DNA of 64,000 nt from positions 1,240,001 through 1,304,000 of the forward strand of contig NZ_CP081495.1 of assembly GCF_025919725.1 (NCBI RefSeq), in the 5' to 3' direction. Position numbers and translations under genes: made by a program. This DNA is from Flavobacterium agricola. GTDB lineage: Bacteria; Bacteroidota; Bacteroidia; Flavobacteriales; Flavobacteriaceae. The notes beneath the pieces were generated by a model, which did not search any database, had not been told where the DNA came from, and saw nothing but the letters and a program-made list of their open reading frames with translations. Positions 17,173-26,234 of the stretch are shown in pieces; the first letter of the stretch is position 1; every line of letters begins with the position of its first letter.

Positions 17173-17203
17173 CAAATATATAACCATTTTTATTACTGCG
17201 CAA
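17173..17203 (-). promoter_or_regulatory. promoter of the tRNA-Arg array
   Basis: On the minus strand, TTG (17201-17203), a 20-bp spacer and TATATTTG (17173-17180) match the Bacteroidota -33/-7 consensus. The start site would fall about 45 bp before the first tRNA. Confidence 0.8.
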
Positions 17204-17540
17204 CCCCTATCTACAAAAGATTTTCAATAAAATTCAGGTTTGTTTATATATAACTGAAAGTCAAAACATTTAAAAACAAAAAAAGTATAAAAAAAATTAA
17301 AAATTAAAAAATTGAAAGAATTAAACATGATTAAGCAACAGATATTCATTACAAACTTTTTATCATTTGTTCATATATTTTAAATAAAACAAAAAGTATT
17401 AAAAGAACGCAAAATACCTTAATCAATAAATTTTTAGGATTCTTTTTCATAATGTACATTTATTAAATTAATCATTATAAACGCTATTACAACTTCATTA
17501 GTATTTGTAATTTACCGTATATTTGCAGAAATATTTTTTT
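17204..17540. other. intergenic stretch with the DUF1684 promoter
   Basis: No gene is seen. The region is A+T-rich, with short Lys/Asn-coding runs only. A TATATTTG -7 element at 17518-17525 faces the gene that starts at 17541. Its TTG could be misread as a start codon. Confidence 0.6.
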
Positions 17541-18131
17541 ATGAAATTACTTGTTGCTTTATTATTTGCCGTTTCGGTTAGTTACGGGCAATACGATTAT
17601 AAATTGGTAGAAGATTATCAGAATAATTTAATTCAGTTTTATGCTGATTCTACTACAACTCCATTAAAAAGTGAAGAATTAGCTGCTTTTACCGGCATTC
17701 AGTTTTTTCCGGTTAACGAAAATTTTTATGTTCGTGCAACTTTTAAACGTACAAAAAACGAGGTGCCTTTTGCCATGAAAACATCAGGTAAAAAAACACC
17801 TATGTATGTTAAATACGGAGAAATATCATTTAAAATAGCTAATAAAAAATACAAGTTAGATGTTTTTCAAAATTTAGATTTGGTACGTAATAATCCCAAA
17901 TATAGAAACCATTTATTTTTACCCTTTACCGATTTAACTTCGGGCGTAACATCATATGGAGGAGGGCGATATTTAGATTTAACCATTCCAGAAAAAAAAC
18001 ATTTTTGGTTAGATTTTAACAAAGCTTACAATCCATATTGCGCGTACACGCTAGGTTACAACTGCCCTATTCCACCAGCTCAAAACGATTTAGAAGTTGC
18101 TATTGAGGCTGGCGTAAAATTTGATAATTAA
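17541..18131 (+). CDS. DUF1684 domain protein, secreted
   Basis: A 196-residue protein with signal peptide MKLLVALLFAVSVSYGQ. DUF1684 features follow: an N-terminal NNLIQFYADSTTTPL segment, then FLPFTDLTSGVTSYGGGRYLDL, then a Cys-bearing NPYCAYTLGYNCPIP motif near the C-terminus. The function of DUF1684 is unknown. I choose the ATG at 17541. A TTG 18 nt upstream lies inside the promoter -7 element and would add residues before a good signal peptide. It ends 2 nt before the TatD gene. Confidence 0.85.
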   Translation: MKLLVALLFAVSVSYGQYDYKLVEDYQNNLIQFYADSTTTPLKSEELAAFTGIQFFPVNENFYVRATFKRTKNEVPFAMKTSGKKTPMYVKYGEISFKIANKKYKLDVFQNLDLVRNNPKYRNHLFLPFTDLTSGVTSYGGGRYLDLTIPEKKHFWLDFNKAYNPYCAYTLGYNCPIPPAQNDLEVAIEAGVKFDN

Positions 18132-18133
18132 AC

Positions 18134-18775
18134 ATGTGGTACAACGTACATACGCATCAATCTAGTAATCAAAACCAGATAACAGAAATTGTAAACCAAT
18201 ATCCGTTACAAATTATTCATACAGAAAAACCTTTCTCAATTGGCATTCATCCGTTTCATGCTAATTTAAATTCGTTACAAAACGAATTAGAAATTATGGA
18301 AAGCCAAATACAGCATAACAACTGCTGGGCAATTGGCGAATGTGGTTTGGATAAAAAAAATAATTGGGATGCTAAAGTGCAACAAACCGTATTTATAGAA
18401 CAGGTAAAATTGGCCGAAAAATACAACAAACCCGTTATTCTGCATTGCATTTCGGCCTACCAAGAAATTATTCAACTAAAAAAGGATTTAAAAATTCAGG
18501 TTCCGTTAATTATTCACGGCTTTGCAAAAAGCAGTTTACAATTGGCGCAAGAGCTGATTCAGAAAGATTTTTACTTATCGTTTGGGCAACATCTTTTAAA
18601 AAGTGAAGGATTAGCTCATGTTTTTAAAAACATTCCTTTAAACAGTTGTTTTTTAGAAACAGATTCTATGCCCAACGGAACCATACAAGATATATACAAA
18701 AAAGCACAAGCAATACACGGCTTGGAAGTAAACAAGGTTATAGCAAATAACTTTAAACAAGTGTTTAACAAGTAA
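18134..18775 (+). CDS. TatD-family metal-dependent hydrolase
   Basis: A 213-residue TIM-barrel hydrolase of the TatD DNase group, somewhat shorter than typical TatD (about 260). Metal ligands are visible: HTH at residues 6-8, AIGECGLDKK, VILHC, IIHGF and LETDSMP. TatD proteins are 3'-5' exonucleases or deacylases acting in DNA repair and quality control. It follows DUF1684 by 2 nt, so co-transcription is likely. Confidence 0.85.
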   Translation: MWYNVHTHQSSNQNQITEIVNQYPLQIIHTEKPFSIGIHPFHANLNSLQNELEIMESQIQHNNCWAIGECGLDKKNNWDAKVQQTVFIEQVKLAEKYNKPVILHCISAYQEIIQLKKDLKIQVPLIIHGFAKSSLQLAQELIQKDFYLSFGQHLLKSEGLAHVFKNIPLNSCFLETDSMPNGTIQDIYKKAQAIHGLEVNKVIANNFKQVFNK

Positions 18776-18824
18776 TTTAAAACCGATTTTTCGATCGGCA
18801 CAAGCATTACAAAATATTATTAAA

Positions 18825-19541
18825 ATGGCAGAGTGGTTAGAAAGAGCCGAATTATTATTTAAAGCAGAAGGTTTAGAGAAACTTAAAAACTCAAACGTAC
18901 TAATTGTGGGTATGGGCGGCGTAGGATCATTCGCAGCCGAATTTATTGCGCGCGCTGGCGTGGGTAATATAACCATTGTAGATGGAGATACGGTAGATAT
19001 TACCAATATCAATCGTCAATTACCAGCTTTACATTCAACCGTAGGTAAAAATAAAATTGATATTGTAGGCGACCGATTAATGGATATTAATCCGGAACTC
19101 AACTTAACACGCATTAACGAATTTTTAAGCCCTGAACGTGCGTACGAAATTGCTACTACAGATTTTGATTATGTATTAGATTGTATTGATAGCATTTCGC
19201 CAAAAATAAATTTAATTAAAGGTGCTAAACACCGAGGTATTAAAGTAATTTCTAACATGGGTGCTGGTGGTAAAGTTTTAGCTAGCAAAGTTGTGGTAAA
19301 AGACATTAGTAAAACCGAAGTTTGCCCATTGGCAAAAACCATTAGAAAACGTTTAAAAAAAGAAGGCATTTCATCTGGGGTTAAAGCTGTTTTTTCTATG
19401 GAAAAACCAGACGAAAGCAGTTTGAAAATGACAGATGGATCTAACTTTAAAAAATCGTTTTTCGGAACCAACTCTTGGATGCCCGGTTTATTCGGTTTAC
19501 ATACCGCCGAAACCGTAATTCGATATTTGTTAAAAAAATAA
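18825..19541 (+). CDS. tcdA: tRNA threonylcarbamoyladenosine dehydratase TcdA
   Basis: An E1-like ThiF/MoeB-fold ATPase that cyclises the t6A37 side chain of tRNAs to ct6A. The 238 residues have the nucleotide-binding GMGGVGSFAAEFIARAG, then DGDTVDITNINRQ, and DCIDSISPK. These match TcdA (CsdL) rather than ThiF or MoeB: the protein is short and lacks the CxxC zinc pairs. A hairpin terminator follows directly. Confidence 0.9.
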   Translation: MAEWLERAELLFKAEGLEKLKNSNVLIVGMGGVGSFAAEFIARAGVGNITIVDGDTVDITNINRQLPALHSTVGKNKIDIVGDRLMDINPELNLTRINEFLSPERAYEIATTDFDYVLDCIDSISPKINLIKGAKHRGIKVISNMGAGGKVLASKVVVKDISKTEVCPLAKTIRKRLKKEGISSGVKAVFSMEKPDESSLKMTDGSNFKKSFFGTNSWMPGLFGLHTAETVIRYLLKK

Positions 19542-19548
19542 AAAAAAA

Positions 19549-19579
19549 CCAAAGTTTATGGAACTTTGGCTTTTTTTTT
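19549..19579 (+). terminator. terminator after tcdA
   Basis: An 8-bp stem CCAAAGTT / AACTTTGG (19549-19556, 19562-19569) is preceded by A8 and followed by CT9. Confidence 0.85.
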
Positions 19580-19656
19580 GCTTGCAAAAATCACAACATA
19601 AAAGCAACCCAAACGTTGTATTATAATATATTCCTCATCAAATAAATAACATAAAT

Positions 19657-20869
19657 ATGAATCAAAATTTAGCAACAAAACAAATAAAAAATGTTCGTTT
19701 AGAGACTAGTTTTTTACAAGATGATGTTGAAGTTACAGCAACTAAAACCGATTTATTTACTTTAGATATTCAAGACGGAAAAATAGTTAAAATTCATCAA
19801 GAACCGGCGCAAGCTGATGCCTTTGATGCAAAAGGTAAATTAGCCTTACCGCCCATGCAAGACATGCATATCCATTTAGATAAAACCTATTACGGTGGCG
19901 CTTGGAAAGCGCGCTCTAAACGCAACCAAACAGTTCAAGACATGATTGCTTTTGAACAAAAGTTATTGCCTGAAATATTTCCAGAAACCGAATTTCGCGC
20001 CAATAAAATTTTAGATTTACAACAAAGCCACGGAACCAATTTTACGCGTGCATTGTAATATAGAACCTACATCAAAATTAGATCGTTTAGCACTTACTCA
20101 AAAAGTAATTGAAAACAGAAAAAGCACAATGGATTTTGAAATTGTAGCTTTTCCGCAGCACGGTTTATATTATACCGATTCGCTTGCATTAATGCAAGAA
20201 GCTGCTAAAATGGATATTGATTTTATTGGTGGATTAGATCCGACAACCATTGATGGAAATTTAGAAAAAGTAATGGATGTTACCATACAAATGGCATTAG
20301 ACAACAACAAAGGAATTGATATGCACTTGCATGAAACCGGAGCTTTAGGTTTAAAAACTATTGAATATTTAATTAAGCAAGTAAATCAAAACCCAGCCCT
20401 TAAAAACAAAACGTTTGTAAGCCATTCGTATGTTTTAGGAACTTTAGATGTTAAAACTACCGAACGTGTTGCTGAGGAATTAGCACAGGCAGGCATTGGT
20501 ATTATTTCTACCGTTCCAATTGGTTATTTGGTTATGCCAATTCCTTTATTATTACAAAAAGGCGTTCATGTGACTTCAGGAACCGATAGCGTTACCGATC
20601 ACTGGCAACCATTTGGTTTAGCAAACATGTTACAAAAGGCTAATGTAATGGCAGAATCTTACGGATTAAACGATGAGTTTGGTTTATCTCGTTGTTTAAA
20701 AATTGCTACAAACCACGTAACGCCTTTAAACGATAAAGGACAAGTTGCTTGGCCAAAAGTTGGAGATACAGCAAGTTTTGGATTATATGAGACAAGTTGC
20801 TCGGCCGAAGCCGTTGCAAGAATGGCTCCTATTCAAAATCATTTTAGCAAAGGCCAACAGATTTTTTAA
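19657..20869 (+). pseudogene. amidohydrolase (cytosine-deaminase-like), frame broken once
   Basis: A metal-dependent hydrolase of the CodA/cytosine deaminase branch. The N-terminal half ends with DMHIHLDKTYYGG (HxH metal site) and HGTNFTR. The rest continues in another frame as HCNIEP, IDMHLHETG, FVSHSYVLG and TSGTDSVTDHW. The break is at 20048-20052, where about 2 nt (a GT) seem missing from CGTGTGCA. Restored length is about 404 residues, normal for the family. It is followed 14 nt later by an MFS transporter, suggesting uptake and hydrolysis of a cyclic amide or nucleobase-like compound. No signal peptide. Confidence 0.82.
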
Positions 20870-20883
20870 TACAAAACAATATT

Positions 20884-22131
20884 ATGCAAAACGTACAACA
20901 AAGTACCAGACAAAAAAACACACAATATTTATTCATTATCGCCTGGATTTTAGGCTTAATTTTTTATTTTATAGATTATGTAACAAGATCAGCCCCGTCG
21001 TTAATGTTTGGCGAATTGGCGAACCTTTGGTCTATAGATAAAAAAGGAGTTGTAAACTTAGTTGGCACCTATTATATAACATACTCCGTTTGTGCCTTAG
21101 TTGCCGGAATTTGTTTAGATAAATTTGGAGCCAAATATTCTATGTTCGCAGGTTCTTTTATTTTAGGAATTGGCTGTATTTTATTTGTTCTGTCTTCTGA
21201 ATTTTCCGGAACCGTTGGTCGTTTATTACAAGGTGCTGGTAGTGCATTTGCCTTTCCGGGCTGTGTTTACTTAATTGCCAAAGGTTTTAGCTCTAAACAT
21301 TTAGCAACTGCCATTGGTTTTACCCAATGCATCGGAATGCTCGGAGGTGCAGCCGGTCAATTTGCTGCGGGACCAATACTAGAAAGCGGATTAGATTTTA
21401 AATCATTCTGGATTCAATCAGGTATTTATTGTATTATTCCAGCCATTGCCATGCTTTTACTTATTCCTAAAAATAATGCTGAAGAAAGAGAAACAGAAAA
21501 ACAAACTTCGTTTTTAAAGCCATTTAAAATTGTATTTTCTAATAAAGATTCTTGGTTGTGCGGCATCATTTCAGGGCTTTTATTTGCTCCTACTACAATA
21601 TTTTTCATGACATGGGCAGTAGCTTTTTTTGAAAACGATTTACAAATGGATAAGCACAGCGCCGTTTTAAATGCATCAATGGCAGCATTAGGTTGGGTAA
21701 TTGGATGCCCGCTTATGGGATATTTAGCAGATAAAATAGGAAAAAGACGTCCGGTACTTATAGCAGGTTGCCTAGGTATGATAATTATGTTATTACAATT
21801 AATGTACTTGCAAGATGCGATAAACATAAAAGCTACCGTATTTATATTTGGAGTATTTTCTGGCGTAGCCATGATTCCTTATTCAATCATTAAAGAAGTA
21901 AATCCTGATTCTGTAAAAGGTAGTGCAACTGGTGTACAAAATTTCATAACTTTCGGTGTTACCACAGCGTTAGGTCCATTATTTGCGGTACTATTGGGTA
22001 ATAAAATTGCCAATATTGCAGAACCTATTCAGCATTTTAATCAATCCATTTGGTTTTGGTTAATTGGTACTGCAGTTGCCTTAGTGCTTTCATTATTAGT
22101 AACCGAAACGGGTTTAAAAGCAAAAAAATAA
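20884..22131 (+). CDS. MFS transporter
   Basis: A 415-residue major facilitator with 12 predicted membrane segments. The family loop motif is seen after the second segment (GICLDKFGAKYSMFAG), and the symmetric one after segment 8 (GYLADKIGKRRPVL). It resembles the organic-anion (ACS/glucarate-type) porters with the RSAPSLMFGEL N-terminal region. It sits between the amidohydrolase and lplA with gaps of 14 and 3 nt. The substrate is probably that of the amidohydrolase, as inference. Confidence 0.85.
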   Translation: MQNVQQSTRQKNTQYLFIIAWILGLIFYFIDYVTRSAPSLMFGELANLWSIDKKGVVNLVGTYYITYSVCALVAGICLDKFGAKYSMFAGSFILGIGCILFVLSSEFSGTVGRLLQGAGSAFAFPGCVYLIAKGFSSKHLATAIGFTQCIGMLGGAAGQFAAGPILESGLDFKSFWIQSGIYCIIPAIAMLLLIPKNNAEERETEKQTSFLKPFKIVFSNKDSWLCGIISGLLFAPTTIFFMTWAVAFFENDLQMDKHSAVLNASMAALGWVIGCPLMGYLADKIGKRRPVLIAGCLGMIIMLLQLMYLQDAINIKATVFIFGVFSGVAMIPYSIIKEVNPDSVKGSATGVQNFITFGVTTALGPLFAVLLGNKIANIAEPIQHFNQSIWFWLIGTAVALVLSLLVTETGLKAKK

Positions 22132-22134
22132 ATT

Positions 22135-23130
22135 ATGGTATTTATTGACAATCAAGGAATAACAGATCCGAGTATTAATTTAGCAATTGAAGAATTTGCG
22201 GTACGTTATTTACCAGCAAATCCTCCTATTTTACTATTTTACATCAACAAACCATCAATAATAATTGGTAAAAACCAAAATACGATTGAAGAGATTAACA
22301 CCAATTACGTTGCCGACAACAACATTCAAGTTGTACGTCGCTTATCTGGTGGTGGAGCCGTTTATCATGATGAAGGAAACCTAAACTTCAGTTTTATCAC
22401 CGAAAATGACGGAAAAAGCTTTTCAGATTTTAAAAAGTTTTTAAATCCAATTGTCGAAGCTTTAGCCGAAATGGGCATTGAAGCCGAAGTTAAAGGCAGA
22501 AACGATATTTTAATAAACGACAAAAAAATTAGTGGCAATGCACAATTTGCCACTATGGGCAAAATTTTCACACACGGAACCTTATTGTTTAATAGCGATA
22601 TAGATGAAGTTGTTAATGCATTAAAAGTACGCAAAGACAAAATAGAATCTAAAGGAATGAAATCGGTTCGTAGTCGTGTAGCAAATATTTCTGAATTTTT
22701 ATCTGAAACAATTACAATTTCTGAATTTAAACAAAAAATATTAACTTCTATATTTAAAACCTCAGCTATAAATCAAATTCCTGAATATCATTTAACCGAT
22801 GAAGATTGGAAGAAAATTTATGAAATTCGAGAAAACAGATATGCCAACTGGGATTGGAATTACGGCAAATCGCCTATTTCAAGCAGTATTTTTTCTAAAC
22901 GTTTTCCGAGCGGTGTAATCGACATTCATTTAAATTTAAAACAAGGAATGATTGAAGATATAAAAATTTATGGCGATTTTTTTGGTATTGGAGAAGTGAG
23001 CGATATTGAGAATATGTTACGAAATAAAAAATACGATCGTGAGGAATTAAAAGCAACTTTAAAAAATGTAAATATTACACATTATTTTGGAGCAATTACT
23101 TTAGATGATTTTATGAACGTATTGTATTAA
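22135..23130 (+). CDS. lplA: lipoate-protein ligase A
   Basis: Activates lipoate with ATP and attaches it to the lysine of E2 and GcvH proteins. The 331-residue two-domain form has the BPL_LplA_LipB catalytic core (IIIGKNQNTIEEIN, RRLSGGGAVYHDEGNLNFSF, GRNDILINDKKISGNAQ) and a C-terminal accessory domain from about 245 with WDWNYGKSP. It starts 3 nt after the MFS stop. Its presence downstream of an amidohydrolase and MFS gene might reflect use of scavenged lipoyl compounds, but this is speculative. Confidence 0.93.
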   Translation: MVFIDNQGITDPSINLAIEEFAVRYLPANPPILLFYINKPSIIIGKNQNTIEEINTNYVADNNIQVVRRLSGGGAVYHDEGNLNFSFITENDGKSFSDFKKFLNPIVEALAEMGIEAEVKGRNDILINDKKISGNAQFATMGKIFTHGTLLFNSDIDEVVNALKVRKDKIESKGMKSVRSRVANISEFLSETITISEFKQKILTSIFKTSAINQIPEYHLTDEDWKKIYEIRENRYANWDWNYGKSPISSSIFSKRFPSGVIDIHLNLKQGMIEDIKIYGDFFGIGEVSDIENMLRNKKYDREELKATLKNVNITHYFGAITLDDFMNVLY

Positions 23131-23135
23131 ATATA

Positions 23136-23168
23136 AAAAGCCATAAATAAGTTATGGCTTTTTTGTTT
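23136..23168 (+). terminator. terminator after lplA
   Basis: An 11-bp stem AAAAGCCATAA / TTATGGCTTTT with a 5-nt loop is followed by TTGTTTTTTT. It also lies just beyond the end of the minus-strand csp gene. Confidence 0.8.
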
Positions 23169-23202
23169 TTTTAGAAATAAATTTCTAATGTATCCAAAAG
23201 TA

Positions 23203-23391
23203 TTATTTTACTCTAACGTTTGTAGCGTTTAAACCTTTTTTACCTTTTTCTACGTCAAAAGTAACTTCGTCATTTTCACGAACTCTATCAACTAAACCTG
23301 TAACGTGAACGAAAATTTCTTCTCCGTTAGATTGTGTAATGAATCCGAAACCTTTTGACTCATTAAAGAACTTTACTGTACCTTCTTGCAT
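23203..23391 (-). CDS. cold-shock protein (CspA family)
   Basis: A 62-residue single OB-fold RNA chaperone. RNP1 is KGFGFI and RNP2 is IFVHV, after the usual GTVKFFNESKG start. It lies 10 nt after the second cold-shock-domain gene on the same strand. Such proteins melt RNA secondary structure at low temperature or in rapid growth. Confidence 0.93.
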   Translation of the reverse strand: MQEGTVKFFNESKGFGFITQSNGEEIFVHVTGLVDRVRENDEVTFDVEKGKKGLNATNVRVK

Positions 23392-23401
23392 TGTATTAAA
23401 T

Positions 23402-23809
23402 TTAAATTATTTTTTTTATGTTTATAGCCCTAAAACCTTTAGGAGTATCTTGTTTGGTAAATGTTACCTTGTCATTTTTTGCAACTGGTTCAACTAAGTT
23501 CAAATAATGAAAGAAAATATCTTCTTTCGAATTGTTTTCAATAATAAAACCGTAACCCTTATCTGAAAAATAACTTACTCTACCTTCAAATATTTCATTC
23601 GGGTTAAGCTTAATCTCTTCCTTGACTTCTGCTTGTAAATGTGGTGGCGTTTCGGTTAAATTTCCGTTAGCATCCACATAAATAAACATTTCTTCAAGGC
23701 TTTTTCCCTTGTTATTATTTACTTTTCGGTCTTCACGCTTATTTAATTTATCAGCTTTTTTCTTTGCCTTTTTTTTATTGAATTCTTTTTTTGAAAATGA
23801 GTCTGCCAT
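23402..23809 (-). CDS. cold-shock-domain protein with a lysine-rich N-terminal extension
   Basis: A 135-residue protein. Residues 1-32 are very Lys-rich (KKEFNKKKAKKKADK), followed by a linker (about 33-70). The CSD covers about 72-134 with GYGFII (RNP1) and IFFHY (RNP2). The basic arm probably adds non-specific RNA binding. It is the first gene of a two-gene csd-csp unit, preceded by a gene-free 317-bp leader region. Confidence 0.88.
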   Translation of the reverse strand: MADSFSKKEFNKKKAKKKADKLNKREDRKVNNNKGKSLEEMFIYVDANGNLTETPPHLQAEVKEEIKLNPNEIFEGRVSYFSDKGYGFIIENNSKEDIFFHYLNLVEPVAKNDKVTFTKQDTPKGFRAINIKKII

Positions 23810-24126
23810 AGTTTAGAGTTTAGAATGTTATATTACTATTCCATTAAAAATCTAAAAGAATGACGAATGATTTGCAATAAATTAAAGCACTATCGATTAA
23901 ATATAAAGCTTAAGGGTAACAAAACTTTTATAGAGAAATATAAAGATTGAATCTGAAGTATTTTAAAACTAAGAAAGGATGTATTCCGTTAAATTTTTAT
24001 GAAACGTTAAATGTAAATAACAAGTTTTACATTGCAAATATACACTTTTTTTTAAAACATATGTATGTTTTATTTAAAAAAATATAAAATTATTTTGCAT
24101 TTGCTATTTTATTTTAAATGTGCAAT
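23810..24126. other. 317-bp leader/intergenic region upstream of the cold-shock genes
   Basis: No open frame of note. On the minus strand this is the 5' region of the csd-csp pair. Cold-shock mRNAs often have long structured leaders, and this could be one, but no specific motif is recognised. It also holds CAAATATA at 24035-24042, a -7 (TATATTTG) on the minus strand about 230 bp before the csd start. Confidence 0.5.
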
Positions 24127-24924
24127 TTATAAAAATACGTAAGCAAAACCAATATTGCCGTAAATATTATACATTTTAAAAGAAATTGCTTCAAAATCAT
24201 GCTTAAAAACCTGATTATTAGCCATGGTTACATCGGCAAAAATACGCAAACTTTTATTTACTTCAAACTCTGCACCCAACTGATTTCCAAACTGAAAGCG
24301 AGCTAAATCATCAGAAAAATCATAAATTCCGCGAGCGGTTCCTTCAAAAACGGTTAGTTCACCAACCGGGGTACCTTCTCTAAAATTACCATCGTAAATA
24401 TGCCCTTTAAAATTACGATCTATTAAACCTGAAAAATACATACCAGCATAAAAATTCCATTTTGGCGTTGCATTCCAAACTAAAGAAACCGGAAAAGTAA
24501 TGTACGAATTGTTCATTTCTGTAACAACGCGGCCCGTAAAATAACCTTTGGTTTGCGCGCCGGTGTCATCTTCAATCTGCGTGTAATAATTTTTAACGCG
24601 TGCATTGGTTTTCATACCGCGGCCCTCAAAAGCTAATCCGATTCGTAAACCTAACTTTTGGCTGTCTGTAAACCATTTGGTTGCATCTAGCCCTAAACCT
24701 AATTGTAAAGTAGGATTATAACTTTCTACCTTTCTAATTTGTGCAGGTAAGCCCAAAGGCGAAGCACCACCAATACTAAATTGAGCTTTTACGCGATATT
24801 CGGTATTGGTATTAAAAAAGTTTTTTGTTTTTTGCGGTTCTTCTTCAGTCGTTTGAGCAAAAATCTGTGGTGCAAAACCTAAAAGTGCAAAAAAGCTGAA
24901 TAATACGATATATTTATTTTTCAT
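24127..24924 (-). CDS. outer-membrane beta-barrel protein
   Basis: A 265-residue protein with signal peptide (…FFALLGFAPQIFAQ), then alternating amphipathic strands ending NIGFAYVFL, as in outer-membrane barrels of the porin/PF13568 type. It starts 6 nt after the PCMD lipoprotein stop, so the two are co-transcribed. The function is unknown; a partnership at the outer membrane with the surface lipoprotein is plausible. Confidence 0.8.
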   Translation of the reverse strand: MKNKYIVLFSFFALLGFAPQIFAQTTEEEPQKTKNFFNTNTEYRVKAQFSIGGASPLGLPAQIRKVESYNPTLQLGLGLDATKWFTDSQKLGLRIGLAFEGRGMKTNARVKNYYTQIEDDTGAQTKGYFTGRVVTEMNNSYITFPVSLVWNATPKWNFYAGMYFSGLIDRNFKGHIYDGNFREGTPVGELTVFEGTARGIYDFSDDLARFQFGNQLGAEFEVNKSLRIFADVTMANNQVFKHDFEAISFKMYNIYGNIGFAYVFL

Positions 24925-24930
24925 GTTCCC

Positions 24931-26010
24931 TTAGTTATAAATCAATTCCAATTCATCAACAATTAACGTACTTCCAATAGCACCCGTAAAATGAGCTCCA
25001 TCAATACTAGACGACATAACAATAGCCAAAACATATTCTTTTGTTGGATCAAATGTTTTGCCATTTACCATTTCAAAAGGAAATTCTACTTCACGCCATT
25101 CGGTTGTTGGTATTCTAAGTTCGTCAGGAATACGAGCTACAGCAACGTTTCTAGAATCTTTAAAATCGTGATCGCCGTACTGAAAATTATCTTTAGCACG
25201 AGATTCAAAAAGAATAGCATAAACGTCAAACGTATCTACTGCACCAGGAACAATTCTAAAATCTTGGTCACGAACTTCAGATCCGGCTGTGTATTTATAA
25301 TACAAGCGCACCGATTTAGGTAAATCACCTGAATAAGGCAATCCGAATTTAGTAGATTTTAAGGTATTGAATAAATTGGTTTTAAAACTACCTAAAAATA
25401 AGTTTCCGGCTGCAATTGGGTTACCGGTTGCAGCTGCAAAACTACTGGTGTAAACGGTTTGCATTTTAGCAGCAAAACCACCCGCACGGCCTTCGGCAAC
25501 GGTTGTTGGATACTCAAAAGGCGTTTTATTACCGGCAACGGTTACATAACCTGAATTTCCACTGGCCCAATCGTAAACTTTATCTCCATTTCCTCCAATA
25601 GTATAAAAACGATAATAACGGTCTTTATCTGTTAGCTCGGCATGATCAAACAAATAAGCGGTACTAAGCTCGTCTACATTAAAACTAATGGTATATATTT
25701 TTTTCCAACGATTATCTTGCGCCGTTACCACAGAAATTTGAGACGTGGTATAATCACGAACCGTTCCGTTGGGCGGGTCAATAGTTGCGTTAGGCGATAT
25801 TTCAAACAACGGCGCTTGTTGCGTTAAATCAACATTAGATTTAACACGAAATTCTACCGATGTATTGGTGATGATTGGATCTGTTTTTAAATATTGAACA
25901 GGAATATAAGCTTCAACAATATCAGCATCCGTATCTAATTCTTCATCTTTAATACACGAAGTAAAAAGAAAAGGTGCTACTAATCCGACTAAAAAAAGGT
26001 TTTGTTTCAT
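24931..26010 (-). CDS. PCMD-domain surface lipoprotein
   Basis: A 359-residue lipoprotein (signal peptide FLFTSC, Cys19). An Ig-like N-terminal segment (about 30-120) has repeated NTSVEFRVKSNVDL and KIYTISFNV strands. The C-terminal PCMD (putative carbohydrate metabolism) domain ends GAHFTGAIGSTLIVDELELIY, the characteristic jelly-roll ending. PCMD proteins are Bacteroidota surface proteins, thought to bind glycans. It is operonic with the barrel gene that follows. Confidence 0.83.
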   Translation of the reverse strand: MKQNLFLVGLVAPFLFTSCIKDEELDTDADIVEAYIPVQYLKTDPIITNTSVEFRVKSNVDLTQQAPLFEISPNATIDPPNGTVRDYTTSQISVVTAQDNRWKKIYTISFNVDELSTAYLFDHAELTDKDRYYRFYTIGGNGDKVYDWASGNSGYVTVAGNKTPFEYPTTVAEGRAGGFAAKMQTVYTSSFAAATGNPIAAGNLFLGSFKTNLFNTLKSTKFGLPYSGDLPKSVRLYYKYTAGSEVRDQDFRIVPGAVDTFDVYAILFESRAKDNFQYGDHDFKDSRNVAVARIPDELRIPTTEWREVEFPFEMVNGKTFDPTKEYVLAIVMSSSIDGAHFTGAIGSTLIVDELELIYN

Positions 26011-26150
26011 AAAATGAGAGCTGCTATAAAAAACATGTAAAAAATTACTTGCTTAATTGTAACGTGTTTTTGCCTATTTTATTTTTAACTAAAGTACATT
26101 TTATCGTTTTTTTATAAAAAAACGTTGTTGATTTTTTTGAAGCATAAATA

Positions 26151-26182
26151 TTGAATTGCCACGAGCGTTCTTATTATATTTG
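26151..26182 (+). promoter_or_regulatory. promoter of tyrA
   Basis: TTG (26151-26153), a 21-bp spacer and TATATTTG (26175-26182) match the Bacteroidota consensus. The predicted leader before the ATG at 26235 is about 45-48 nt. Confidence 0.75.
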
Positions 26183-26234
26183 CTTCATACATATTTATAC
26201 TTTTTACAAGTATTTTTTTCACGTAATTACAAAA

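Noticed and set aside
17006..17203. 65-codon minus-strand frame across the tRNA-Arg region
   Set aside because: It overlaps two tRNA genes and their promoter; translation of a tRNA repeat, not a protein.
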